A stretch of 13,056 nt of DNA, taken from assembly GCA_934454435.1 (NCBI GenBank), contig CAKSGA010000065.1:1-13056 (forward strand). The letters are read 5' to 3'. The notes below the pieces were generated by a model that worked only from the letters and a program-made list of their open reading frames with translations, was not told where the DNA came from and ran no database searches. Shown piece after piece: positions 1-8,024 of the stretch; within the stretch, counting starts at the first letter, position 1; every line of letters begins with the position of its first letter. This stretch comes from an uncultured Oscillospiraceae bacterium (GTDB taxonomy: Bacteria > Bacillota > Clostridia > Oscillospirales > Ruminococcaceae). Made by a program: the position numbers and the translations under genes.

Positions 1-71
1 CGTCGGCTTTCATCGCATTCGGCGCACTCTACCCATTTTCCCTTTTCAAACCGGTTTTTAGAGGTTCCCAT
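1..71 (-). CDS. Possible N-terminus of a small CxxC protein, cut by the window edge
   Basis: From an ATG at position 71 the minus strand stays open for 23 codons to the window edge. The peptide is basic and ends in a Trp-Val-Glu-Cys-Ala-Glu-Cys stretch, so it has a CxxC pair that could start a zinc ribbon. It would be divergent from hsdM. No strong ribosome binding site precedes it (only a weak AGAG about 9 bases upstream), and 23 codons is too short to rule out chance. I do not recognise the family. It may be a small phage-type or island-borne protein; the rest lies outside the window. Confidence 0.28.
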   Translation of the reverse strand, partial: MGTSKNRFEKGKWVECAECDESR

Positions 72-99
72 AAAAAAATACTCTTTTTTCTGACATTCC

Positions 100-128
100 T
101 TGAAAACATGACTTTTTTGTGATATAAT
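100..128 (+). promoter_or_regulatory. Near-consensus sigma-A promoter of the restriction-modification operon
   Basis: TTGAAA (100-105) and TATAAT (123-128) are separated by exactly 17 bases, and a TG at 120-121 makes an extended -10 element. Transcription should start near 135, about 25 bases before the hsdM start. The spacer contains a run of six T (113-118). No obvious operator palindrome or regulator gene is visible, so expression is probably constitutive and strong. Confidence 0.85.
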
Positions 129-159
129 GTATATAACTATACTTCTGGAGGATCATGTT

Positions 160-1740
160 ATGTCAGTTGACACAAAAAAGGAGCAGGAGCGAGATGAACT
201 CCATCGAGCTATCTGGGCAATTGCGGATGAATTACGCGGAGCCGTTGACGGCTGGGATTTCAAGAATTATGTTCTTGGCACAATGTTTTACAGATACATC
301 TCCGAGAATTTCACATATTACATAAACCATGGTGAAACTGAAGCTGGCAATGCTTATTTCGACTATACGAAAATATCCGATGATGAAGCTGAGGAAGCGC
401 GCGACGGTCTGGTGCAGGAGAAAGGTTTCTTCATTCTTCCCAGTGAACTTTTCTGCAATGTAAGAAGTCGTGCCGAAACTGATAAGGAATGGGCAAAAGA
501 GCACCTCAACGAAATACTTGAAAAAGTATTCAGGGATATTGAAGGCTCTGCTAAAGGAAGTGCAAGCGAAGCGAATTTTGCCGGTCTGTTTGATGATTTC
601 GATGTCAACTCAAACAAACTAGGTGCAACAGTTGAAAAGCGAAACGAAAAGCTCACAAAACTGCTTTCGGGAATTGCAAAAATGAACCTGGGCAGCGTCA
701 AGAATCACGACATTGACGCTTTTGGCGACGCATACGAATTTTTAATGACAATGTATGCAAGTAATGCCGGCAAATCTGGCGGTGAGTTTTTCACACCCGC
801 AGATGTTTCAGAGCTGCTCACAAGGCTCGGCACTGTCGGAAAGACCACGATCAACAAAGTGTACGACCCTGCCTGCGGTTCCGGATCTCTACTGCTGAAA
901 GCTGAGAAAGTGCTTGGCAAAGACAGTATCACCAATGGTTTCTTTGGTCAGGAAATCAACATCACGACCTACAATCTGTGCCGCATCAATATGTTCCTGC
1001 ATGATATCGGATTTGATAAATTCAACATTGCCTGCGAAGATACGCTCACCGCTCCGCAGCACTGGGACGACGAACCATTCGAACTCATCGTGTCAAACCC
1101 TCCCTACTCGATAAAATGGGCTGGTAAATCAAATCCGCTGTTGATAAACGATCCGCGCTACGCCCCTGCCGGTGTCCTTGCTCCTGAAAGCAAGGCCGAT
1201 ATGGCATTTATCATGCACTCGCTTTCATGGCTTGCATCAAATGGAACCGCAGCAATAGTATGTTTCCCCGGAATATTGTACCGCGGAGGCGCAGAGCAGA
1301 AAATCCGCAAGTATCTTATTGAGAACAACTATGTAGATTGTATTATACAACTGCCAAGCAATCTGTTTTTCGGCACTTCAATAGCCACCTGCATTATGGT
1401 GATGAAGAAGAACAAAAAGGATAACAATGTGCTCTTCATAGACGCCACCAATGAGTGTATCAAAGTCACAAATAACAACAAGCTCACTCCCGAGAATATT
1501 AACAAGATAGTAACCACATTTGCAACTCGTGAAGAAATACCACATTTCAGCCATCTTGCCAAATCCAGCGATGTCGAGGACAATGATTATAATCTCTCTG
1601 TTTCAACTTATGTTGAGCCGGAAAACACCCGCGAGATAATTGACATCGTTGAACTTAATAAGCAAATTCGCGATATCGTCGAACGGGAAAATATTCTGAG
1701 AGCGGAAATAGATAAGATTATTGCGGAGATTGAGGGGTAA
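160..1740 (+). CDS. hsdM: Type I restriction-modification DNA methyltransferase subunit HsdM
   Basis: This is the modification subunit, which transfers a methyl group from S-adenosylmethionine to adenine in the target chosen by HsdS. The M2S form methylates; with HsdR added the complex also restricts. The 526-residue protein has an N-terminal helical HsdM_N region (about 1-150). The methylase domain follows, with the SAM-binding motif Asp-Pro-Ala-Cys-Gly-Ser-Gly at 236-242 and the N6-adenine catalytic motif Asn-Pro-Pro-Tyr at 313-316. Both are intact and the length is normal for the family. I place the start at the ATG at 160 because GGAGG (147-151) lies 8 bases upstream. An in-frame ATG at 127 overlaps the promoter -10 box and would precede the expected transcript start. 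First gene of the operon; the next gene begins 3 bases after its stop. Confidence 0.96.
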   Translation: MSVDTKKEQERDELHRAIWAIADELRGAVDGWDFKNYVLGTMFYRYISENFTYYINHGETEAGNAYFDYTKISDDEAEEARDGLVQEKGFFILPSELFCNVRSRAETDKEWAKEHLNEILEKVFRDIEGSAKGSASEANFAGLFDDFDVNSNKLGATVEKRNEKLTKLLSGIAKMNLGSVKNHDIDAFGDAYEFLMTMYASNAGKSGGEFFTPADVSELLTRLGTVGKTTINKVYDPACGSGSLLLKAEKVLGKDSITNGFFGQEINITTYNLCRINMFLHDIGFDKFNIACEDTLTAPQHWDDEPFELIVSNPPYSIKWAGKSNPLLINDPRYAPAGVLAPESKADMAFIMHSLSWLASNGTAAIVCFPGILYRGGAEQKIRKYLIENNYVDCIIQLPSNLFFGTSIATCIMVMKKNKKDNNVLFIDATNECIKVTNNNKLTPENINKIVTTFATREEIPHFSHLAKSSDVEDNDYNLSVSTYVEPENTREIIDIVELNKQIRDIVERENILRAEIDKIIAEIEG

Positions 1741-1743
1741 GCA

Positions 1744-2535
1744 ATGAGATTGTCAGATATATTATCAAAATCCCCAGCAGACAAATATGTGCAGGTTGAT
1801 AACTTTCTTGATAATAAAAAACTGTCTGCCGGCGTACAGCGAAAAATAGATATTGGTACTATTGCGTTAAATTACTATTGTCATAACTGCAACGATGTCA
1901 GAACATTTTGCAGCAATTCCAAATTATTCTGCATCGGGGTCAGCGATACTGAAATAAGTATCGACTGTTATGTCGAGTGTGCCAGATGTCATACTAAGGT
2001 GCCTATGTGGTTTCTTGTGGAAAGCAATGATAAAATGTATTTAGGTTTGCCCAAAGTAAGAATCTCCAAAATGGAATCCAGGTTACCTGAAGAAGTATCT
2101 TTTGACAACTCACAATATGGCGATTATACATATCTTCTTAACAAAGCAGAATGTGCTTTCAATAGTGGACTTGGCGCTGGCTCAATTGTATATTTACGCA
2201 AAATTTTTGAACTTGTTGCAAACAATTCAGCCAAAGCGGTAGGAATAACAACGAAGAAAAAGAATGGAGGATCCCGTCCTTTTAAAGAACTATTGCAAGA
2301 AGTTGATGCAAAATGTCACATTATTCCTCCTGAATTTTCGCAAAATGGATACTCTTTATTCAGCGAATTAAGTAATGTAGTTCATGGGGAATATGATGAA
2401 AATCTTGGTATTAAAAAGTATCCCACTTTAAAACGGCTTATTATTGGAATCCTGGACAATATAAGGGATCAAGATGAACTTAAAAAAGCTATGGAAAGAC
2501 TTGGCTGGGAAACCAAATGCGAGGTAAATGTATGA
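1744..2535 (+). CDS. Zinc-ribbon plus DUF4145/HEPN-like accessory protein within the hsd operon
   Basis: 263 residues, not a standard hsd gene. The N-terminal half carries two CxxC pairs (Cys46-x2-Cys49 and Cys79-x2-Cys82), fitting a zinc ribbon. The C-terminal half (about 130-250) is helical and resembles DUF4145, with a helix rich in small residues (Asn-Ser-Gly-Leu-Gly-Ala-Gly) and an Asn-Val-Val-His-Gly-Glu motif around His214. DUF4145 is regarded as HEPN-like and is known near or fused to type I restriction genes. The canonical HEPN ribonuclease signature (Arg, 4-6 residues, His) is not seen, since Ser-Glu-Leu sits where Arg should be. Its role may therefore be binding or regulation rather than RNA cleavage. 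GAGGGG at 1732-1737 sets the start. The stop overlaps the hsdS start as ATGA, suggesting translational coupling. It is visibly more AT-rich than hsdM or hsdR. Function not established. Confidence 0.8.
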   Translation: MRLSDILSKSPADKYVQVDNFLDNKKLSAGVQRKIDIGTIALNYYCHNCNDVRTFCSNSKLFCIGVSDTEISIDCYVECARCHTKVPMWFLVESNDKMYLGLPKVRISKMESRLPEEVSFDNSQYGDYTYLLNKAECAFNSGLGAGSIVYLRKIFELVANNSAKAVGITTKKKNGGSRPFKELLQEVDAKCHIIPPEFSQNGYSLFSELSNVVHGEYDENLGIKKYPTLKRLIIGILDNIRDQDELKKAMERLGWETKCEVNV

Positions 2536-3764
2536 CTAAACTTGAAACACTTATAAATGATCTTTGCCCAAACGGGGTGAAATACGTTAAACTTAAAGAT
2601 ATAGCAACTGACATATTTAGAGGTGCCGGCATAACACGAGAGCAAGTAACAACAGAAGGAACTCCTTGCGTAAGATACGGAGAAATCTATACTACTTATG
2701 GTGTCTTTTTCGATGCTTGTGTATCACATACAAACGAAGAAATCTTACAAAGCCGTAAATACTTTGAACACGGTGATATATTATTTGCCATCACGGGCGA
2801 GAGTGTAGAAGAGATTGCAAAATCTACAGCTTATGTCGGTTATGAAAAATGTTTGGCTGGTGGTGATATTGTTGTTATGAAGCATAATCAAAATCCCAAA
2901 TATTTAGGATATGTACTCTCAACAACAGAATCACAAAATCAAAAAAGTAAGGGAAAAGTAAAAAGTAAAGTCGTTCACTCAAGCGTTCCGGCAATAAAAG
3001 AAATTATAATCCCCCTCCCCCCTCTCCCTGTACAAGAAGAAATCGTGCGAATACTCGACAACTTTACAGAGCTGGAAGCAGAGCTGGAAGCAGAGCTGGA
3101 AGCAGAGCTGGAAGCGCGAAAGAAGCAATATAGGTTTTACCGCGACAGCTTGCTAAAGTTTGACACCGGGGGGGGGTCAAGCGAGTGCATTTGGAGCAGT
3201 ATCTCTCTTAGTGATATTGGAAAAGTTTCTATGTGTAAGCGCATTTTGAAATCTGAAACATCAAATACTGGGGATATTCCATTCTATAAAATAGGTACCT
3301 TTGGAGGTAAGGCAAATGCGTATATTACAAAAGAGCTGTTTGAGAAATACAAATCACAATATTCGTATCCGAAAAAAGGCGATATACTTATTTCTGCAGC
3401 AGGCACTATTGGAAAAACGGTAATATATGATGGAAAACCTGCTTATTATCAAGATTCAAACATTGTTTGGATAGACAATGATGAGAAATTAGTACTTAAT
3501 CGTTTTTTGTTTTATGTATATCAATTAAATCCTTGGCAAGTTTCAACAGGTGGAACTATTGCGAGGTTATATAATGATAATATTGCAAATGCCACAATAA
3601 TAGTACCACCTCTCCATGAGCAAGAACGCATAGTAAAAATCCTAGACCGATTTGACAAGCTCTGTAACGACCTTACCGAGGGACTTCCGGCAGAGATAGA
3701 ATCCCGCAGGAAACAATACGAATACTACCGCGATAAGCTGCTGACATTCACACCTGCACAATAA
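2532..3764 (+). CDS. hsdS: Type I restriction-modification specificity subunit HsdS
   Basis: 410 residues; recognises the bipartite DNA target for the HsdM/HsdR complex. Layout: target-recognition domain 1 (about 15-155), a central conserved region (about 160-210, with Pro-Leu-Pro-Pro-Leu-Pro-Val-Gln-Glu-Glu and the coiled-coil helix), target-recognition domain 2 (about 216-350), and a C-terminal copy of the conserved region (about 354-405, Val-Pro-Pro-Leu-His-Glu-Gln-Glu-Arg). Both helices end in a similar Arg-Lys-Lys/Gln-Gln-Tyr, Tyr-Arg-Asp-x-Leu-Leu pattern. The first helix contains (Glu-Leu-Glu-Ala)x4 at 180-195, coded by perfect 12-bp repeats, as in type IC subunits. A G9 run codes Gly213-215 between the halves. 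The start at 2532, not the in-frame ATG at 2517, is chosen because GAGG (2521-2524) is 7 bases upstream and the ATGA overlap couples it to the preceding gene. The gene is AT-rich, fitting exchangeable recognition domains. Confidence 0.95.
   Translation: MTKLETLINDLCPNGVKYVKLKDIATDIFRGAGITREQVTTEGTPCVRYGEIYTTYGVFFDACVSHTNEEILQSRKYFEHGDILFAITGESVEEIAKSTAYVGYEKCLAGGDIVVMKHNQNPKYLGYVLSTTESQNQKSKGKVKSKVVHSSVPAIKEIIIPLPPLPVQEEIVRILDNFTELEAELEAELEAELEARKKQYRFYRDSLLKFDTGGGSSECIWSSISLSDIGKVSMCKRILKSETSNTGDIPFYKIGTFGGKANAYITKELFEKYKSQYSYPKKGDILISAAGTIGKTVIYDGKPAYYQDSNIVWIDNDEKLVLNRFLFYVYQLNPWQVSTGGTIARLYNDNIANATIIVPPLHEQERIVKILDRFDKLCNDLTEGLPAEIESRRKQYEYYRDKLLTFTPAQ
3069..3116 (+). repeat. Four tandem 12-bp repeats in hsdS coding (Glu-Leu-Glu-Ala)x4
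   Basis: The unit GAGCTGGAAGCA occurs at 3069-3080, 3081-3092 and 3093-3104 exactly, and at 3105-3116 with the last base changed to G. A gain or loss of units keeps the frame and changes the central helix by 4 residues each. In EcoR124I/EcoR124II, a 2-versus-3 change of a comparable 4-residue repeat (Thr-Ala-Glu-Leu) alters the target spacer by one base pair. The same effect is inferred here. Confidence 0.93.
3168..3176 (+). repeat. G9 homopolymer tract inside hsdS
   Basis: Nine consecutive G code Gly213-Gly215 at the boundary of the two HsdS halves. With G10 the frame hits TAG at 3209-3211, giving about 226 residues. With G8 it hits TGA at 3247-3249, giving about 238 residues. Either product would keep recognition domain 1 and the first conserved helix. 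Such G tracts are classic slipped-strand mispairing sites. Confidence 0.9.
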
Positions 3765-3777
3765 GGAGGCAAATGCT

Positions 3778-6700
3778 ATGGCTTACTTTAACATTGTCGC
3801 GCAGACCACCGAAAATACCGTTGTCACCGAATATGAATTCAACGCCAACCGTTCTGATAATTACCAGTCGGAGGCAGAGCTTGAACATGAGTTTATACGT
3901 ATGCTCACTGAGCAGGGCTATGATTACCTTCCGATACACACGGAAAATGACTTAGTGGACAACCTCCGCACAAAGCTTGAAGAACTTAATGAAATCACCT
4001 TTTCAGACGCCGAGTGGAAGCAGTTTTTCAGCACAGCCATAGCTAATCCCAATGACCATATCATCGAAAAGACCCGTAAGATACAGGAAGACTATATTCA
4101 GGTACTTCGCCGCGATGATGGCACCACCAAGAACATTACACTTATCGACAAGCGTAATATACACAATAACCGCTTGCAGGTCATAAATCAGTATGTGATA
4201 AACAAGGACGACGGAGCCAAGCGCGACAACAGGTATGATGTTACCGTACTCGTGAACGGTCTGCCGCTTGTACATATCGAGCTGAAAAGACGCGGCGTTC
4301 CGATCCGCGAGGCGTTCAATCAGATAGATCGTTATCAGCGCGACAGCTTCTGGGCTGGCAGCGGTCTGTATGAGTATATACAGATATTTGTTATCAGCAA
4401 CGGAACTAATACCAAATATTATTCCAACAGCACACGCTTCAATGTTATCAAGGACGCCAATTCTGTTAAATCCAAGAAAGAGAAAACCAGCAACAGCTTT
4501 GAATTCACTTCGTTCTGGGCTGACTCCAAAAACAGAGTCATACCTGATCTTGTGGATTTCACAAAAACGTTTTTTGCGAAGCACACGCTGCTTAATATAC
4601 TGACGAAATATTGCATTTTCACTTCAGAAAATATGCTCATGGTAATGCGTCCTTATCAGATAACCGCAACGGAGCGTATTATCAACCGAATCGAGATAGC
4701 AAATAACTATAAGAAACAGGGTTCAATCGCCTCCGGCGGATATGTATGGCACACTACCGGCTCGGGAAAAACCCTGACCTCGTTTAAAGCTGCGCGTCTT
4801 GCGTCAAATCTTCCATTCATAGACAAGGTGCTGTTCGTTGTTGACAGAAAAGATCTCGACTATCAGACAATGAAAGAGTATGACCGATTTGAGAAAGGCG
4901 CTGCAAACTCCAACAGCTCCACCACTGTGCTTAAAAAGCAGCTTGAAGACCCCAACGCCAGAATCATCATCACGACTATTCAGAAGCTCTCGACATTTAT
5001 CAAAAAATTCAAAGATCATGAGGTTTATCAGAAACAGGTCGTTATCATATTCGATGAGTGCCACAGAAGCCAATTCGGAGATATGCATTCATCAATAGTC
5101 AAGCACTTCAAAAAGTATTATCTTTTCGGCTTTACCGGCACGCCTATCTTTGCGGAAAACTCTGGTGCAGTGAAAAATCCACAGTTATTTACCACAGCCC
5201 AGACATTCGGCGACCAGTTGCACACATACACAATTGTTGACGCAATAAACGACAAGAATGTTCTTCCATTCCGGGTGGATTACATTAAAACAATGGACAT
5301 TGATGCCGACATAGACGATGAACAGGTATGGGACATTGACCGCAGAGCCGCTCTTGAAGCGCCTGAAAGGATCTCACTTATCACCGAGTACATACTTGAC
5401 CACTTTGATCAGAAGACCTACCGCGGCAATAAGTCGTATGCGTTTAATCAGCTCACCAATATCAAAGAAGTTGCTTCTGCGGCAAATGGAAAGGTCGCAG
5501 AAATAAAGCAGAAACAGCGTATCAGCGGATTCAACTCCATATTTGCAGTATCCTCCGTTGAAATGGCAAAGCTGTATTATCATGAATTTCAAAAGCAGAT
5601 GAAAGCAGATCCGTCAAAGGAACTGCGTGTTGCCGTGATTTACAGCTATGGTGCAAACGAACAGGACGCAGACGGCATAATCGATGAGGAGAATCCCGAA
5701 GATACCACAGCTCTGGACCAGACAGCTCGTGATTTCCTTGAAGAAGCAATCAATGACTATAATAAGATGTTCCATACATTCTATGACACATCAAGCAAGA
5801 AATTCCAGAATTATTATAAGGACGTTTCGCTGCGCATGAAAAATAAGGAACTTGACCTGCTTATCGTGGTAAATATGTTTCTCACAGGATTTGACGCGAC
5901 TACGCTTAATACCCTCTGGGTGGACAAGAACCTCAAAATGCACGGGCTTATTCAAGCATTCAGCCGCACAAACCGTATTCTTAACAGCATAAAGACATTT
6001 GGAAACATTGTGTGCTTTAGAAATCTTGCCAAACGAGTTGACGCCGCTATTTCGCTGTTCGGCGACCGTGAAGCCGGTGGTACAGTTCTGCTGAAGAAAT
6101 ATCAGGACTACTATAATGGATATATCACGGACGATGGTAAAAAAGTACAGGGCTATTCAGAAATGATAGCTGAGCTGACAAACAAGTTTCCGCTGACCGA
6201 GCCAACTATCAGTGGAGAAAACAAACAAAAAGAATTTATTTCCCTGTTCGGAGCAGTTCTTAAAATGAGTAATTTGCTTTCTTCATTTGATGAATTTCAA
6301 GGAAATGAAATATTATCTGAGCGTGATTTTCAGGATTATCTCGGCAGATACCAGGATCTTCACGATGAGTGGAAAGAAAAAATGAAGCGCGGAGTCAGCA
6401 AAGATATAGTAAACGATGTTGTATTTGAAATTGAGTTGATAAAACAGATTGAAATTAACATCGACTATATTCTTATGCTTGTGTCAAAATATCATGGGAC
6501 GCATTGTGCTGACAAGGAAATACTTGTAACGATCAGAAAAGCAGTAGATGCAAGCCCGGAACTCCGCAGCAAGAAACAGCTCATAGAGAGCTTTATTGCA
6601 GGTATAAACGCTGTTGACGATGTTATGAACGAGTGGCACACATTTGTTGCTGAGCAACGTGAACAGGATCTTATAACTATTATTACAGAGGAAAACCTCA

Positions 6701-6900
6701 AACCTGATGAAACACGCAAATTCATCGAACATTCATTCCGTGACGGAGAGATAAAAACGACAGGCACTGATATAGAAAAGATCATGCCACCTGCAAGTCG
6801 GTTCGTCGGCGGAGGTAAAGCAGCCAAGAAGCAGGCAGTAATTGGCAAACTTAAAGCTTTCTTTGAGAAATACTCGGGTCTGGGCAGTTTTAAAGCATAA
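3778..6900 (+). CDS. hsdR: Type I restriction enzyme endonuclease/translocase subunit HsdR
   Basis: The 1040-residue motor and nuclease subunit translocates DNA using ATP and cuts unmethylated DNA far from the target. The N-terminal PD-(D/E)xK nuclease domain shows Asp154 and Glu168-Leu-Lys170. The SF2 helicase core has Walker A Thr-Thr-Gly-Ser-Gly-Lys-Thr at 326-332, a DECH box at 426-429, Phe-Thr-Gly-Thr-Pro at 452-456, and motif VI Gln-Ala-Phe-Ser-Arg-Thr-Asn-Arg at 726-733. A helical C-terminal region for contact with the methyltransferase core follows. All catalytic residues are present and the length is typical of EcoR124-like (type IC) HsdR, so it should be active. AAGGAGG (3763-3769), overlapping the hsdS stop, lies 8 bases before the ATG, so it is translated from the same transcript as hsdS. 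No terminator is seen before the next gene, 20 bases on. Confidence 0.96.
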   Translation: MAYFNIVAQTTENTVVTEYEFNANRSDNYQSEAELEHEFIRMLTEQGYDYLPIHTENDLVDNLRTKLEELNEITFSDAEWKQFFSTAIANPNDHIIEKTRKIQEDYIQVLRRDDGTTKNITLIDKRNIHNNRLQVINQYVINKDDGAKRDNRYDVTVLVNGLPLVHIELKRRGVPIREAFNQIDRYQRDSFWAGSGLYEYIQIFVISNGTNTKYYSNSTRFNVIKDANSVKSKKEKTSNSFEFTSFWADSKNRVIPDLVDFTKTFFAKHTLLNILTKYCIFTSENMLMVMRPYQITATERIINRIEIANNYKKQGSIASGGYVWHTTGSGKTLTSFKAARLASNLPFIDKVLFVVDRKDLDYQTMKEYDRFEKGAANSNSSTTVLKKQLEDPNARIIITTIQKLSTFIKKFKDHEVYQKQVVIIFDECHRSQFGDMHSSIVKHFKKYYLFGFTGTPIFAENSGAVKNPQLFTTAQTFGDQLHTYTIVDAINDKNVLPFRVDYIKTMDIDADIDDEQVWDIDRRAALEAPERISLITEYILDHFDQKTYRGNKSYAFNQLTNIKEVASAANGKVAEIKQKQRISGFNSIFAVSSVEMAKLYYHEFQKQMKADPSKELRVAVIYSYGANEQDADGIIDEENPEDTTALDQTARDFLEEAINDYNKMFHTFYDTSSKKFQNYYKDVSLRMKNKELDLLIVVNMFLTGFDATTLNTLWVDKNLKMHGLIQAFSRTNRILNSIKTFGNIVCFRNLAKRVDAAISLFGDREAGGTVLLKKYQDYYNGYITDDGKKVQGYSEMIAELTNKFPLTEPTISGENKQKEFISLFGAVLKMSNLLSSFDEFQGNEILSERDFQDYLGRYQDLHDEWKEKMKRGVSKDIVNDVVFEIELIKQIEINIDYILMLVSKYHGTHCADKEILVTIRKAVDASPELRSKKQLIESFIAGINAVDDVMNEWHTFVAEQREQDLITIITEENLKPDETRKFIEHSFRDGEIKTTGTDIEKIMPPASRFVGGGKAAKKQAVIGKLKAFFEKYSGLGSFKA

Positions 6901-6920
6901 TGTAGATATAAGGAGAGATT

Positions 6921-7916
6921 ATGGACAAAAATACTGAAAAAGCGGTATGGGGCATTCACGGTACGGATGACAGCATATTTCTGAAAGAAAACAAAATAGT
7001 GCTCGGCTGGAAAGATTTCGGAGATCTAAGCAAAGTTGAATCTTCTCGTGAAGCATTTAAGGAACACTATCAAAAATCATACCCCAAAGGGAAAAAAGGG
7101 GCGATAGGCACTTGTTCCGGAATGCTTTACAGATTTATTCACGAAATCAAAATCGGAGATTATATAGTTTACCCCTCAAAGACGGATAGAATGATAAATA
7201 TTGGCATTGTTGAGGGTGAATATACATACGCTCCCGAAGCAGGTGAATATGTTCAGCAAAGATCAGTAAAGTGGCTGAAACACCTTCCACGCACTGCTTT
7301 CTCACAGGGGGCATTATACGAAGTGGGGTCTGCTTTGTCACTGTTTGCAGTTAAAAACTATGCAAGTGAATTTTTATCTGCACTTGACAGCGGTTTCAAG
7401 CCGACTATTTCTGCCGCCGAAGACGATGAAAGCGTTGCTGCAACAGCAGATGAGATAATTGAATCTACCCGCGATTATATTCTGAAAGAGCTAAGCAAAA
7501 ATCTCAAGGGATATGACTTTGAAGAATTTGTTGCAGATCTGCTCCGTGCTATGGGTTACAGAACAACCGTATCACAGCATGGAGGCGACAGCGGAATAGA
7601 CATCACCGCATACAAAGACGAACTCCCGCCGCGCATTCTAGTACAGGTAAAAAGTCAGGATAGTGATATCAAGGAATCGCTTATACAGTCACTTAAAGGC
7701 GCAATGAGAGAGGGAGATTACGGGCTTTTTGTAACGCTGTCCAATTACACCAAAAATGCGACAATATACTTAGAAAACACTCCGATAATCCGAGGTATAA
7801 ACGGTACAGAACTTGTTGACCTTATTCTGAAATACTATGACCAACTCGGCAAAAAGTATCGCAAGATGATACCGCTGAAGATGGTTTACATTCCTGTACC
7901 GAAAGAAAATGAGTAA
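6921..7916 (+). CDS. Mrr-family restriction endonuclease with N-terminal EVE/PUA-like domain
   Basis: 331 residues. The N-terminal part (about 1-155) has the pattern of an EVE/PUA-like module often fused to Mrr nucleases: Val-Trp-Gly-Ile-His-Gly near the start, Leu-Gly-Trp-Lys-Asp-Phe-Gly-Asp-Leu, and Ile-Gly-Asp-Tyr-Ile-Val-Tyr-Pro. Such modules are thought to sense modified bases. After a linker, the Mrr catalytic domain (about 195-315) shows Phe-Glu-Glu-Phe-Val at 200-204, Gly-Gly-Asp-Ser-Gly-Ile-Asp with Asp227, and Gln242-Val-Lys244. These form the PD-(D/E)xK-like core with the Gln variant usual in Mrr. AAGGAG (6910-6915) precedes the ATG. Short spacing to hsdR and same strand imply it is the last gene of the operon. 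Likely a modification-dependent (type IV) nuclease or an extra nuclease of the same defence unit; the target is unknown. Confidence 0.87.
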   Translation: MDKNTEKAVWGIHGTDDSIFLKENKIVLGWKDFGDLSKVESSREAFKEHYQKSYPKGKKGAIGTCSGMLYRFIHEIKIGDYIVYPSKTDRMINIGIVEGEYTYAPEAGEYVQQRSVKWLKHLPRTAFSQGALYEVGSALSLFAVKNYASEFLSALDSGFKPTISAAEDDESVAATADEIIESTRDYILKELSKNLKGYDFEEFVADLLRAMGYRTTVSQHGGDSGIDITAYKDELPPRILVQVKSQDSDIKESLIQSLKGAMREGDYGLFVTLSNYTKNATIYLENTPIIRGINGTELVDLILKYYDQLGKKYRKMIPLKMVYIPVPKENE

Positions 7917-7993
7917 TCTGTTTCTTTGATTTTTCATCTGGGAATATGTCATTATGAAATTTCATACAATATTTACCTCTACACTTACAAAAA

Positions 7994-8024
7994 GAAACCC
8001 GAGGACGATTATTCCTCGGGTTTC
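7994..8024. terminator. Bidirectional rho-independent terminator between convergent units
   Basis: A 12-bp perfect stem (7994-8005 with 8013-8024, AAACCCGAGGA core) encloses a 7-base loop. On the minus strand the stem is followed by TTTCTTTTTG, a good U-tract, so it is best suited to stop leftward transcription from the integrase/phage side. On the plus strand the following sequence is poorer in T, so it is a weaker end for the defence operon. The stop codon of the integrase-like tail (8009-8011) lies in the loop and adjoining stem base. Confidence 0.85.

Noticed and set aside
1744..2535. Active HEPN ribonuclease toxin
   Set aside because: The Arg-x4-6-His signature is not visible around His214, so catalytic RNase activity is not supported.
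2532..3764. Invertible hsdS shufflon
   Set aside because: Only one hsdS gene, no silent partner, no inverted repeats and no invertase gene in the window; variation here would come from the repeats and the G run instead.
4003..4584. 193-codon minus-strand open frame inside hsdR
   Set aside because: It is antisense to the conserved nuclease domain of HsdR, has no recognisable motifs and no ribosome binding site; a shadow frame.
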